A DNA stretch of 64,000 nt. Origin: Streptomyces armeniacus. Its GTDB lineage: Bacteria > Actinomycetota > Actinomycetes > Streptomycetales > Streptomycetaceae. The notes below the pieces were generated by a model. That model was given only the letters and a program-made list of their open reading frames with translations, was not told the origin of the DNA and did no database searches. The DNA is taken from the NCBI RefSeq assembly GCF_003355155.1, contig NZ_CP031320.1, forward strand, positions 4,517,367 through 4,581,366, in the 5' to 3' direction. A program made the translations under genes and the position numbers. This document shows positions 8,660 through 19,034 of this stretch, piece after piece (position 1 is the first letter of the stretch; the number at the start of each line of letters is the position of its first letter).

Positions 8660-9427
8660 GTGAAGACGACGTCGGAACCCGTCATATCCCTGCACGGAGT
8701 CACCGCGTCGCTGGGCGCCCGTACGGTGCTGCGCGGCATCGACCTGGCCGTCGGCCCCGGCGAGGTGGTCGCGCTGCTGGGCGCGAACGGCTCGGGCAAG
8801 TCCACGGCCGTACGCGCCGCCGTCGGGCAGGTCCCGGTCACCGGCGGCGAGTTGACGCTGTTCGGCACCCCGCTGGCGCGCTTCCGCGAGTGGCGCCGCG
8901 TCGGGTACGTACCGCAGCGCTCCACCGCCGCCAGCGGCGTCCCGGCCACCGTGCGCGAGGTGGTCTCGTCGGGCCGCCTCGCCCGTACGCGGCTGCGCCC
9001 GCTGGGCCGCGCGGACAAGGCGGCCGTCCACCGCGCGCTGGAGGTCGTCGGCATGGCCGACCGCGCCGCGGACTCCGTGAACGCCCTCTCCGGCGGCCAG
9101 CACCAGCGCGTGCTGATCGCCCGCGCGCTCGCCGGCGAACCCGACCTGCTGATCATGGACGAGCCGCTCACCGGCGTCGACCTCGCCAGCCAGCAGGTCC
9201 TCGCCGACGCGCTGCGCGAGCAGACCGGGAACGGCACCTCCGTACTGCTCGTCCTGCACGAGCTGGGCCCGCTGGCCCCCCTCATCGACCGTGCCGTGGT
9301 GCTGCGCGACGGCCGCGTGGAGCGCGTCGACCAGCCGGAGCGGCTGCACGACCCGAGCTGCCACCATCCGCACGACACCGACGAGGCCGAGACCGCCTCG
9401 AAGATCGAGACCGGGCTGCTGTCATGA
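8660..9427 (+). CDS. znuC: Zinc ABC transporter ATP-binding protein
   Basis: The ATPase of the zinc importer. Walker A is LGANGSGKST, the signature LSGGQHQRV, and Walker B LLIMDEPLTGVD, with the H-loop in VLHELGPL. The C-terminus is His-rich (CHHPHDTD), common in zinc transporters. Two starts are possible: GTG 8606 overlaps the znuA stop as GTGA but has no ribosome binding site, whereas GTG 8660 follows AAGGAG at 8646-8651 and gives a standard-length protein of 255 aa, so I prefer it. Its stop overlaps the znuB start. Confidence 0.92.
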   Translation: MKTTSEPVISLHGVTASLGARTVLRGIDLAVGPGEVVALLGANGSGKSTAVRAAVGQVPVTGGELTLFGTPLARFREWRRVGYVPQRSTAASGVPATVREVVSSGRLARTRLRPLGRADKAAVHRALEVVGMADRAADSVNALSGGQHQRVLIARALAGEPDLLIMDEPLTGVDLASQQVLADALREQTGNGTSVLLVLHELGPLAPLIDRAVVLRDGRVERVDQPERLHDPSCHHPHDTDEAETASKIETGLLS

Positions 9428-10305
9428 CCGAGATGCTCCAGTACGACTTCATGCAGCGGGCGCTGATCGCCGCCCTCATGGTCGGCATCGCCGCCCCCGC
9501 CGTCGGCATCTACCTCGTCCAGCGGCGGCAGGCGATCATGGGCGACGGCATCGGCCACATCGCGCTGACCGGCGTCGCGCTCGGCTTCCTCACCAGCACC
9601 AACCCGGTGTGGATGGCGGTGCTCGTCGCGTCCGTCGGCGCGGTCGGCATGGAGCTGATCCGCTGGTACGGCAAGACCCGCGGCGATCTCGCGCTCGCCC
9701 TTCTCTTCTACGGCGGCATGGCGGGCGGCGTCATGCTCATCAACCTGGCGCCGAACGGCTCCAACGCGAACCTCGTCACGTACCTCTTCGGCTCGATCAC
9801 GACGGTCTCGGAGAGCGACGTCACCACCATCGTGTGCCTGTCCGCGTTCGTGCTGGCCGTCTCCGTCGGACTGCGCCGCCAGCTGTTCGCGGTGTGCCAG
9901 GACGAGGAGTTCGCGCGCGTCACGGGCCTGCCCGTGCGGGCCCTGAACCTGCTGCTGGCCGTCACCGCGGCCGTGACCGTCACCGTGTCCATGCGGGTCG
10001 TGGGGCTGCTGCTGGTCAGCGCGCTGATGGTGATCCCGGTGGCCGCCGCCCAGCAGACCACCCGCGGCTTCGCCGCGACGCTCGGCCTGTCGGTGTTCTT
10101 CGGGGTGCTGGTCACGCTGTCCGGCACCACCCTCTCGTACGAGGCGGACGTGCCGCCCGGCGCCAGCATCGTGCTGCTCGCCATCGGTCTGTTCGTACTG
10201 GTGACGGTCCTGGCCATGCCGCTGGCGCGAAGTCGCGCCAAGCGTGCCGCGGAGGGCACCGGGGAAGGCACCCTGGAACAGGAACACGCTTCCGTCGGCG
10301 CCTGA
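9424..10305 (+). CDS. znuB: Zinc ABC transporter permease
   Basis: A 293-aa integral membrane protein with about eight hydrophobic segments, the channel for Zn(II). Family-typical stretches include RRQAIMGDGIGHIALTGVAL near residue 40 and VTGLPVRALNLLLAV and VGLLLVSALMVIPVAAA in the second half. ATG 9424 overlaps the znuC stop (ATGA), so translation is coupled. The stop codon lies inside a 20-bp perfect palindrome. It should be co-transcribed with znuA and znuC under Zur control. Confidence 0.93.
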   Translation: MTEMLQYDFMQRALIAALMVGIAAPAVGIYLVQRRQAIMGDGIGHIALTGVALGFLTSTNPVWMAVLVASVGAVGMELIRWYGKTRGDLALALLFYGGMAGGVMLINLAPNGSNANLVTYLFGSITTVSESDVTTIVCLSAFVLAVSVGLRRQLFAVCQDEEFARVTGLPVRALNLLLAVTAAVTVTVSMRVVGLLLVSALMVIPVAAAQQTTRGFAATLGLSVFFGVLVTLSGTTLSYEADVPPGASIVLLAIGLFVLVTVLAMPLARSRAKRAAEGTGEGTLEQEHASVGA

Positions 10306-10317
10306 CGCGTCAGGCGC
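10298..10317 (+). terminator. Palindrome at znuB stop, possible terminator/attenuator
   Basis: GCGCCTGACGCGTCAGGCGC is a perfect 20-bp palindrome that includes the znuB stop codon (10303-10305). It could fold in the transcript and partly separate znuACB from zur, which begins 98 bp further on. There is no T-run, as is usual in Streptomyces. Confidence 0.5.
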
Positions 10318-10415
10318 ATCCGGCACTACTGGCACAATGGCCGCCAGCCGGCCGGACGGCCCGGGAACGGGAACGGGCGCCGGGAGCGAGCAGAACGACA
10401 GTCGAGGAGGCAACG

Positions 10416-10823
10416 GTGGCCACCGCAGGTCCCCCCGTACGCGGACGGTCAACCCGGCAGCGTACTGCCGTGGCGGCGGCGCTGGCGGAGGTCGAGGAGT
10501 TCCGCAGTGCGCAGGAGCTGCACGACATGCTCAAGCACCGCGGCGACTCCGTCGGTCTGACCACGGTCTACCGCACCCTGCAGTCCCTCGCCGACGCGGG
10601 CGAGGTCGACGTGCTGCGTACGGACGAGGGCGAGGCGGTCTACCGCCGCTGCCACAGCGACGACCACCACCATCACCTGGTGTGCCGGCACTGCGGGAAG
10701 GCCGTCGAGGTGGAGGGCCCGGCGGTGGAGAAGTGGGCGGCGTCCATCGCGGCCGAGCACGGCTTCGTGGACGTGGGGCACACCGTCGAGATCTTCGGCA
10801 CCTGCGGCGACTGCGCGAAGTGA
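10416..10823 (+). CDS. zur: Zinc uptake regulator, Fur family
   Basis: A 135-aa Fur-family repressor that senses zinc and binds the sites in front of znuA. The N-terminal winged helix includes FRSAQELHDMLKHRGDSVGL and TTVYRTLQSLADAGEVD. The regulatory metal site is HHHHLVCRHCGKAVEVEG, and the structural zinc uses the CxxC pairs in that stretch and GTCGDCAK at the C-terminus. GTG 10416 follows GAGGAGG at 10404-10410. Position right after znuB matches the usual Streptomyces locus. Confidence 0.95.
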   Translation: MATAGPPVRGRSTRQRTAVAAALAEVEEFRSAQELHDMLKHRGDSVGLTTVYRTLQSLADAGEVDVLRTDEGEAVYRRCHSDDHHHHLVCRHCGKAVEVEGPAVEKWAASIAAEHGFVDVGHTVEIFGTCGDCAK

Positions 10824-10862
10824 CGCGCGCGGCCGCCGCGGTGCCGTGACCGCTCCCGGCCG

Positions 10863-11708
10863 CTAGCTCTCCGCGGACTCCGCCGGTTGCGCGGACGCCT
10901 CGTTCGGCTTGGCGCCGCCGAACCGGCGGTCGCGGTGGGCGTACTCGAGGCACGCGTCCCACAGGTTGCGCCGGTCGAAGTCCGGCCACAGCACGTCCTG
11001 GAAGACCATCTCGGCGTACGCGCTCTGCCAGATCAGGTAGTTGGACGTGCGCTGCTCGCCCGACGGGCGCAGGAAGAGGTCCACGTCGGGCATGTCCGGG
11101 AAGTACATGTACTTCGTCAGGGTCTTCTCATTGACCTTCGACGGGTCCAGCCGGCCCGCCCGTACGTCCTCCGCGAGCGCCTTCGCCGCGTCCGAGATCT
11201 CCGCGCGTCCGCCGTAGTTGACGCAGAAGTAGAGGGTCATGGCGTCGTTGCCGGTGGTCTGCTCCTCGGCGACCTGGAGCTCCTGCACGACGGACTTCCA
11301 CAGCTTCGGCATCCGGCCCACCCAGCGGATGCGGATGCCCAGCTCGTCCATCTCGTCGCGGCGGCGGCGGATCACGTCGCGGTTGAAGTTCATGAGGAAG
11401 CGCACCTCTTCGGGCGAGCGCTTCCAGTTCTCGGTGGAGAAGGCGTAGAGGGAGAGATTCCGTACGCCCATTTCCAGACAGCCCTTGAGCACGTCCATGA
11501 CGACGCCCTCACCGACCCGGTGCCCCTCCGTACGGGGCAGCCCGCGCTCCTTGGCCCAGCGGCCGTTGCCGTCCATCACCACCGCGACGTGGTTCGGCAC
11601 GAGCTCGGCCGGGATCTTGGGCGGCCGGGCACCGGAGGGGTGCGGCTCGGGGGTTGCGTAGTCGGCGGACACGCGACGCTGCCTGGACAGCATTCCGCGA
11701 CGGGCCAT
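10863..11708 (-). CDS. uppS: Isoprenyl transferase (undecaprenyl diphosphate synthase)
   Basis: A 281-aa cis-prenyltransferase that extends farnesyl diphosphate with isopentenyl diphosphate to make the C55 lipid carrier for cell-wall precursors. Characteristic motifs are [20 protein letters not shown] with the catalytic Asp, [15 protein letters not shown], and the C-terminal [19 protein letters not shown]. It converges with zur, and the same order is found in other Streptomyces. Confidence 0.95.
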   Translation of the reverse strand: MARRGMLSRQRRVSADYATPEPHPSGARPPKIPAELVPNHVAVVMDGNGRWAKERGLPRTEGHRVGEGVVMDVLKGCLEMGVRNLSLYAFSTENWKRSPEEVRFLMNFNRDVIRRRRDEMDELGIRIRWVGRMPKLWKSVVQELQVAEEQTTGNDAMTLYFCVNYGGRAEISDAAKALAEDVRAGRLDPSKVNEKTLTKYMYFPDMPDVDLFLRPSGEQRTSNYLIWQSAYAEMVFQDVLWPDFDRRNLWDACLEYAHRDRRFGGAKPNEASAQPAESAES

Positions 11709-11958
11709 GGGTGACTCAGCTCCATCGGGTCGTACGGGGGCTTCCGCCTGAGCCTACGCTGGTTCATAGTGTTCGTTCACCGCCGGGCGCTCGTACCCGA
11801 TGTCGACGCTCTTCGACACTGCACTCACTCGTTCCTCGCTCACTTGGTCTCATCGCTTTCGACACCGGCGCGCTCACTCGGCGGAGCCGCATAATGTCGC
11901 TGCGGCTCACTCACCGGGCTGGGGTGGTCACTGGGCTCGCTTGGGCCCGGGCACGCGC

Positions 11959-12087
11959 TCAAGCCCGTCCGGCGTTTGAGGACGAAGCGGGGTGGCGACG
12001 CAGGGTCAGTGGGCCGACGGTCTTCGGCCCGGTGCGGCGTTGTCGTGGCCGAGGGCCGTCCTCAATCGCCGGACGGGCTGGATTCGG
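11959..12087. repeat. REP-like repeat, inverted pair (gap 11709-12097)
   Basis: The 389-bp gap between the uppS start and recO stop contains no supported gene. A direct copy (AAGCCCGTCCGGCGTTTGAG) lies at about 11961-11980 and an inverse copy (CGTCCTCAATCGCCGGACGG) at about 12057-12076. They could pair into a hairpin after recO. The stretch 11780-11930 is rich in CTCACT-like words but shows no regular pattern. Confidence 0.7.
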
Positions 12088-12097
12088 GCGGCGGGCG

Positions 12098-12841
12098 CTA
12101 CCGCACGTAGCGCAGCGAGCGCAGGCCGCGTTCCAGGTGCCAGTGCAGGTACGCCGAGACCAGCCCGCTGCCCTCCCGTACGTGCCGGGCCTCGGCCGCG
12201 TCGGCCGTGGCCCAGTCGCCCGTCAGCAGCGCCCCGAGGAGCGACAGCGCCTCGGGCGACGGCACGACGCTGCCCGGGACACGGCAGTCGCCGCACACGG
12301 TGCCGCCCGCGGCGACGGAGAAGTGCCGGTTCGGGCCCGGCAGGCCGCACTTGGCGCAGTCGCCGAAGCTGGGCGCGTAGCCGTTGACGGCCAGCGAGCG
12401 GAGCAGGAACGCGTCCAGCACCAGGCCGGGGGCGTGCGCGGCCTGGGCGAGCGTACGGAGTCCGCCGACGAGCAGCAGATACTGCTGCACGGCCGGTTCG
12501 CCCTCCTGGTCGGTGAAGCGCTCCGCCGTCTCCAGCATGGCCGTGCCCGCGGTGTAGCGGTCGTAGTCGCAGACGATGCCGCTGCCGTACGGGGCGATGG
12601 TCTCCGTCTGCGTGCACAGCGGCAGCCCGCGCCCGATCAGGTCGCTGCCGCGCGCGAAGAACTGCACGTCCACGTGCGAGAACGGCTCCAGGCGCGCGCC
12701 GAACTTCGACTTCGTACGGCGCACGCCGCGCGCCACCGCGCGCACCCGGCCGTGCCCGCGGGTGAGCAGCGTGATGATCCGGTCCGCCTCGCCCAGCTTC
12801 TGGGTGCGCAGCACGATGCCGTCGTCGCGGTACAGGCTCAT
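12098..12841 (-). CDS. recO: DNA repair protein RecO
   Basis: A 247-aa RecF-pathway mediator that helps load RecA on SSB-coated single-stranded DNA. The N-terminal OB-fold begins MSLYRDDGIVLRTQKLGEAD, and GHGRVRAVARGVRRTKSKFG is characteristic. A C-terminal zinc-finger-like region is present (CAKCGL and CGDCRVPG). It sits beside uppS, as in other actinomycetes. A REP-like pair follows its stop. Confidence 0.95.
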   Translation of the reverse strand: MSLYRDDGIVLRTQKLGEADRIITLLTRGHGRVRAVARGVRRTKSKFGARLEPFSHVDVQFFARGSDLIGRGLPLCTQTETIAPYGSGIVCDYDRYTAGTAMLETAERFTDQEGEPAVQQYLLLVGGLRTLAQAAHAPGLVLDAFLLRSLAVNGYAPSFGDCAKCGLPGPNRHFSVAAGGTVCGDCRVPGSVVPSPEALSLLGALLTGDWATADAAEARHVREGSGLVSAYLHWHLERGLRSLRYVR

Positions 12842-12958
12842 GGGCGGCGGCCCGGGTACGGCGTCGGGTACGGGTGCGGGGAGACCGGGAGCGGCCGGTC
12901 CCCGTGAGGCTGCTGCATGGGTGCATTCTCCCTCACCCGGCGGCGGGTGCGCAGGGCC

Positions 12959-13666
12959 TCACCCGGCGGCGGTTCCCGGGGTCACCAGGCCCGATTCGTA
13001 GGCGGCGATCACCAGTTGCGCCCGGTCCCGTACGCACAGCTTGCCCATGATCCGGCTCACATGGGTCTTGGCGGTGAGCGGGCTGAGACCGAGGGTGCCT
13101 GCGATCTCCGTGTTGTTGAGGCCGCGCGCCACCAGTTCGAGCACCTGCCGCTCGCGGTCGGAGAGCGCGGCCAGCGCGTCCGGGGCCGGGCCGCCGGTGC
13201 CCGGCGCGACGGGGCCGCGCAGCACGCGCGCGATGAGCCGGGCGGTCGGGCCGGGCGACAGGAGGGACTCGCCGGCGGCCACCGTACGGATGGCGTCGAG
13301 GAGTTCGGCCGGCTTGGTGTCCTTGACGAGGAAGCCGGAGGCTCCGGCGCGGAGGGCGTCGACGACGTACTCGTCCGTGTCGTACGTCGTCAGCACCAGC
13401 ACCTTCACGCCTGCCAGATCCTCGTCGGCGGCGATCAGCCGGGTGGCCTCGATGCCGTCGAGGTCGGGCATCCGCACGTCCATCAGCACCAGGTCGGCCA
13501 CCGCGCCGCGGACCAGCTCCACGGCCTCCCGGCCGGTGCCCGCCTGCCCGACGACCTCCATGTCCGGGGCGGACTCGACGAGCATGGCGAACGCGGACCG
13601 TACGAGCGTCTGGTCGTCGGCCAGCACCACCCGGATCACGTCCGGGCGGCCGGGGCGCGCGCTCAT
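12959..13666 (-). CDS. NarL/LuxR-family response regulator
   Basis: A 235-aa response regulator. The receiver domain (about residues 10-125) has the acidic pair in VVLADDQ, phospho-acceptor Asp in VLMDVRMPDLDGIEATR, Thr in VLVLTTYDTDEYV and Lys in GFLVKDTKP. The C-terminal LuxR-type HTH includes LSDRERQVLELVARGLNNTEI. ATG 13666 follows GGGAGG. It lies downstream of, and is presumably transcribed with, the histidine kinase starting at 15230. Target genes are unknown; the neighbouring MMPL transporter is a candidate. Confidence 0.93.
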   Translation of the reverse strand: MSARPGRPDVIRVVLADDQTLVRSAFAMLVESAPDMEVVGQAGTGREAVELVRGAVADLVLMDVRMPDLDGIEATRLIAADEDLAGVKVLVLTTYDTDEYVVDALRAGASGFLVKDTKPAELLDAIRTVAAGESLLSPGPTARLIARVLRGPVAPGTGGPAPDALAALSDRERQVLELVARGLNNTEIAGTLGLSPLTAKTHVSRIMGKLCVRDRAQLVIAAYESGLVTPGTAAG

Positions 13667-13748
13667 GCGCGTACCTCCCTGTTTCTGAGGCGGCCAACCG
13701 CCGTACGGGCCGCCGTGTCGGCTCTCGCGTCGGCCGTCGTGTCGGCTG

Positions 13749-15230
<1,482 letters not shown>

Positions 15231-15321
15231 GGGACCATCCTGCTGCAGGGGACGGAGATCTGTTCGGTACGCGTCTCAGTACGGGCTCCGGTACGCGCTG
15301 CCGTACGGGCGGCCCGGGGCT

Positions 15322-15360
15322 CCGGCCGGGCGGGGACACGTACGGCCCCCGCCCGGCCGG
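15322..15360 (-). terminator. Terminator after MMPL transporter
   Basis: Arms CCGGCCGGGCGGGG (15322-15335) and CCCCGCCCGGCCGG (15347-15360) form a perfect 14-bp stem with an 11-nt loop, six bases past the MMPL stop codon. It should isolate that gene from the downstream kinase. Confidence 0.7.
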
Positions 15361-15366
15361 GCTCTC

Positions 15367-17523
15367 TCAGCCGTCCCCCGAGGCCGGGACCCGCGCGCTG
15401 TCCCTGCGGAACAGCTTGCCGGGCCACCACACCCACCGCCGCAGCAGCAGGCTGACCGAGGTCACCAGATACGTGCGGACGAGGAACGTGTCCAGCAGCA
15501 CCCCGACCGCGATGACGAAGCCCATCTCGACCATCATCACCATCGGCATCGTCGCCAGTACGCAGAACGTCGCGGCCAGCACGATGCCCGCCGAGGCGAT
15601 CACCCCGCCCGTCGTGCGCAGCGCGGTGACGGCCGCCTCCGGGACGTCGGCGCCCTTCAGGGACTCCTCCCGCATGCGGTGCATCAGGAAGATGCCGTAG
15701 TCGACGCCGAGCGCCACCAGGAAGACGAACGTGAGCAGCGGCAGCCCCGGATCGAGCCCGCTGAAGCCGAACAGCGGCTCGAAGACCAGCCCGCCCAGCC
15801 CCATCGCGGCACCCCACGAGGCGATCACGGCGGCGACCAGCACGAGCGGCGCCGTAAGGCTGCGCAGGAGCGCGATCAGGATGAGCAGCACGGCGAGCAG
15901 CACCAGCGGGATGACGATCTTGCGGTCGTCGCTGTTGGTCTGCTCCAGGTCGAGCTGCTGGGCGCTGGGGCCGCCCACGAGGGCGTCCGCCCCCGGCACC
16001 TCGTGCAGTCCGCTCCGCAGCGCGCGGATGGCGTCCTTCTCCCCCTCCGACTCCTGCGCGTCCTCCGCGAACACGCTGAACTCGGTCCAGCCGCCCCCGC
16101 TGCGGCCCTTCTCCACGTTCGCGACGCCCTCCGTCGTACGCGCCCGCCGCGCCACCTCGTCCGCCTGCGGCGTCTGCGCGAGCACGGTGATCGGCTGGCT
16201 GCTGGCACCGGGATAGGCGGCTCCGAGGGTCTCCAGCGCGGAGACGGACTCGGGCTTGTTGGTGAACGTGTCCTCCTGCTTGACCGGGCCGGGCAGGCTG
16301 AACATGCCCAGCGCCAGCGCACCCAGCAGCAGCGTCCCGGTGACCAGCACGGTCGCCGGGCGGCGGCTGGCGGAGGTGCCCATCATGGCGAACAGCGAGC
16401 GGCGCTGCTGCTGTTCGGCGCCGTGGACCGGCACCAGCGGCCAGAACACGCGGCGGCCCAGCAGCACCAGTATCGCGGGCAGCAGCGTCATCATCGCGGC
16501 CAGCGCGCACACCACGCCCACGGCGCCGACCGGCCCGAGCCCGCTGCTGCTGTTCAGGTCGGCCGCCAGCAGGCACAGCAGCCCCAGCGCGACCGTCCCG
16601 GAGGACGCGAGGATCGCGGGCCCGCAGCCGCGCAGGGCGGCACTCATGGCGTCGTACGGGCGCTCGTGGCGGCGGAGTTCCTCGCGGTATCTCGCGACAA
16701 GCAGCAGGGCGTAGTCCGTGCCGGCGCCGAAGATCAGTACGGTCATCACGGACGAACTCATCGACGTGACCGTCAGATCGAAGCCCTGCACCAGCCCGTA
16801 GATCACGGCCATCGAACTGACCGCCGCCACCCCCACGACCACCAGCGGCACCAGCCACAGCACCGGGCTGCGGTAGGTGAGGATCAGCAGGACGGCGACG
16901 ACGGCGGCGGTGCCCATCATCAGCGTGCCGTCGATGGACTCGAAGACCTCGTCCGCGTCCGCCTGCAGCGCCCCCGAGCCACCGACCTCGATGCTCAGCC
17001 CTTCCGGCGCCTCACCCAACTGCTCCCGGATGTCGGTGACGGCCTCGATCTGGGCCTTCTCGTCGGGCAGTCCGGCGATGGAGAACGGCGTCATCAGGGT
17101 CGTACGGTCCTCGGACGGCACCGTACGCGGGACCGCGTCGCCCCCGGTGAGGTCGTACTTCCCGGCGATCTCCGCCACTTGCTCGCGGGCCGCGGCGCGG
17201 TCGGCGGCGGTGAGGCCACTGTCGCGGTGGTGTACGAGGATCGCGTCGACGGTGTCGCCGCCGGGCAGCTTCTCCACCAGCTCCTGTACGCGGGTGGAGT
17301 CCGCGCTGCCGGGCAGGTAGTCCACCGCCTCGTCGCGGGTCACGCCGCCGAGCTTCCCGGCGAAGGGCAGGGCGATCACCAGCACCAGCACCCAGAGCGC
17401 GATGACCGCCCAGGGGACGGCGCGCCGCACGTTCTTGTTGCCGGGCGGCGACGGGCCGTCCTGCTCCGGCCCCTCCGGGCCCCCTCGCCCCGCCGCACGC
17501 CGTACTTCCGTTACGGGCCCCAT
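15367..17523 (-). CDS. MMPL/RND-family transporter
   Basis: A 718-aa inner-membrane exporter of the MmpL type, with two repeats of a large extracytoplasmic loop and a membrane bundle. Proton-relay style motifs are in FGAGTDYALLLVARYREEL (first half) and LGVDYGIFLMHRMREESLKG (second half). Family substrates are lipids, dyes or antibiotics. I chose ATG 17523 because GAGGAGGGGG lies just upstream; GTG 17544 is in frame but poorly supported. It is adjacent to and in the same direction as a two-component system but separated by a strong hairpin. Confidence 0.9.
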   Translation of the reverse strand: MGPVTEVRRAAGRGGPEGPEQDGPSPPGNKNVRRAVPWAVIALWVLVLVIALPFAGKLGGVTRDEAVDYLPGSADSTRVQELVEKLPGGDTVDAILVHHRDSGLTAADRAAAREQVAEIAGKYDLTGGDAVPRTVPSEDRTTLMTPFSIAGLPDEKAQIEAVTDIREQLGEAPEGLSIEVGGSGALQADADEVFESIDGTLMMGTAAVVAVLLILTYRSPVLWLVPLVVVGVAAVSSMAVIYGLVQGFDLTVTSMSSSVMTVLIFGAGTDYALLLVARYREELRRHERPYDAMSAALRGCGPAILASSGTVALGLLCLLAADLNSSSGLGPVGAVGVVCALAAMMTLLPAILVLLGRRVFWPLVPVHGAEQQQRRSLFAMMGTSASRRPATVLVTGTLLLGALALGMFSLPGPVKQEDTFTNKPESVSALETLGAAYPGASSQPITVLAQTPQADEVARRARTTEGVANVEKGRSGGGWTEFSVFAEDAQESEGEKDAIRALRSGLHEVPGADALVGGPSAQQLDLEQTNSDDRKIVIPLVLLAVLLILIALLRSLTAPLVLVAAVIASWGAAMGLGGLVFEPLFGFSGLDPGLPLLTFVFLVALGVDYGIFLMHRMREESLKGADVPEAAVTALRTTGGVIASAGIVLAATFCVLATMPMVMMVEMGFVIAVGVLLDTFLVRTYLVTSVSLLLRRWVWWPGKLFRRDSARVPASGDG

Positions 17524-17693
17524 GTGCGCCCCCTCCTCGGTCACCGGATGTGACGTCGTCTGTCGGTGACCAGACTTCCGCCCACGGCCCGGGATTTCGT
17601 CGCTCGCCGGACCGAGCCGGGGGGTACTGCGCGGGGCTGCATGGGGGGTGTTTTACTCCCCGCGGAGTACCACGACGGGAGTCCCCACCCACG

Positions 17694-18062
17694 CCAGCCC
17701 GTCCGGCGCGCCCGGGTACGGACCGGAGCGGCCACCCACTCCAGCCCGTCCGGCGTTTGAGGACGGCCCCCGGCCAGAACGTGCCTGCACTGTGCGGCGT
17801 ACCTGTGCCACATCAAGCCCGTCCGGCGCTTGAGGACGGACCGGAGCGGCCACGACCGGCCACCTTCCCGTGGCGGAGAGCAACCACCCACTCCAGCCCG
17901 TCCGGCGCTTGAGGACGGACCGGAGCGGCCACTGTCCGGCAGTGGCCCGAAAGCCTGTGGCACAGCGCACCCTTCGCGATGGCCGAGGGCCGTCCTCAAA
18001 CGCCGGACAGCTTGGGTGAGTGGCCGCTTCCGGCCGTGCTCAAGCGACGGACGGGCTGGGTG
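17694..18062. repeat. Cluster of six REP-like repeats (gap 17524-18039)
   Basis: The 516-bp gap carries no gene but holds copies of the REP-like element at about 17694, 17739, 17813 and 17892 (direct, CAGCCCGTCCGGCGTTTGAG type) and about 17987 and 18033 (inverse). Two copies (17813, 17892) share a longer 3' tail, GACGGACCGGAGCGGCCAC; the 17694 copy has the same tail after a changed core. The last inverse copy runs into the hydrolase gene and supplies its final codons and stop at 18040. Confidence 0.8.
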
Positions 18063-18915
18063 GCGGCGCCTGCCCACCACCAAGGAACGCCTCCGTCGCC
18101 GCCACAAACCACTCCGCATCGTGGAGCCACGGAAAGTGCCCCGCCCCGGGCTGGACGGCGAACCGCCCGTTCGGGAGCAGCGCCGCGTACTCGGCCACCG
18201 CGGGCGGCGGCGAGTTCACGTCGGCCTCCCCGGCGAGCAGCAGCGCCGGCGACTCGCACCGTGCGAGCGCCGCCCGGGTCGCGGCCGGGTCGAAGGCGCC
18301 TTCGGCGCCGAACGCGGCCGCCGCGTCGTCGTTCCGCTGCCCGCCCCGCGCGGCCTGGTGCGCCTGCGCCGCCGCGTCCCAACGGCCGTACGCGAACGGC
18401 TCGATGGCCTGCCACGACGCATCCGTCGCCCGGCCCGCGACGACTGCCTCCAGGGCCTCGTACGCCTCCGGGAACCACGGCTCGGCCGCGTGCAGGCGCG
18501 CCGTCTCCAGTCGTACGTCTCCGGTGACCGTGATGCCGACGGCCGCGAGGCTCGGCGTGATCAGCGCGAGGCTGCCGACGCGCGCGGGCCGGAGTTCCGC
18601 GTACCGCGCAACCACGTTCGTCCCGGCGGAGTGCGCGAGGAGGTCCAGCCGGTCGAGGCCGAGGTGCTCGCGCAGGGCCTCCACGTCGTCGGTGAGCCGG
18701 TCGCAGCGGCAGGAGGCGACATCCTGCGGCGTCGCGGACCGGCCGGTGCCCCGCAGGTCCGTGATGATCAACTGCCGGTGTGCGGACAGGCCGCCGAGGT
18801 CCCCGAGGTACGCGGAGTCCTGCATCGGCCCGCCGGGGACGCAGACCAGGGGTGGTCCGGCGCCGGTCACGCGGTAGGCGAGCTGGGGCCCGTCGTACGC
18901 GGAGAAGGTCGGCAT
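18040..18915 (-). CDS. Alpha/beta hydrolase
   Basis: A 291-aa alpha/beta-fold hydrolase. The oxyanion region is VCVPGGPMQDSAYLG, the nucleophile elbow AHSAGTNVV (Ser in G/A-x-S-x-G form), and a late catalytic His lies in GAGHFPWLHDAEWF. The acid is probably in LLAGEADVNSP. The arrangement resembles proline iminopeptidase-like and epoxide-hydrolase-like enzymes, but the substrate cannot be told. The last six codons (SPSVA and stop) are encoded by a REP-like repeat, so the C-terminal end may be a recent replacement. Confidence 0.88.
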   Translation of the reverse strand: MPTFSAYDGPQLAYRVTGAGPPLVCVPGGPMQDSAYLGDLGGLSAHRQLIITDLRGTGRSATPQDVASCRCDRLTDDVEALREHLGLDRLDLLAHSAGTNVVARYAELRPARVGSLALITPSLAAVGITVTGDVRLETARLHAAEPWFPEAYEALEAVVAGRATDASWQAIEPFAYGRWDAAAQAHQAARGGQRNDDAAAAFGAEGAFDPAATRAALARCESPALLLAGEADVNSPPPAVAEYAALLPNGRFAVQPGAGHFPWLHDAEWFVAATEAFLGGGQAPPPSPSVA

Positions 18916-19034
18916 GGCACGACCCTGTCAGCAGCGCCCGCGCCCGGCAACGGGATTGTGCCGCCCTCCGGCAGGCCGCTCCGAGCACCGGGCCGGGCCC
19001 GGCTCGGCCCGCCCCGGTCCGAGGGCCGCGAGGA

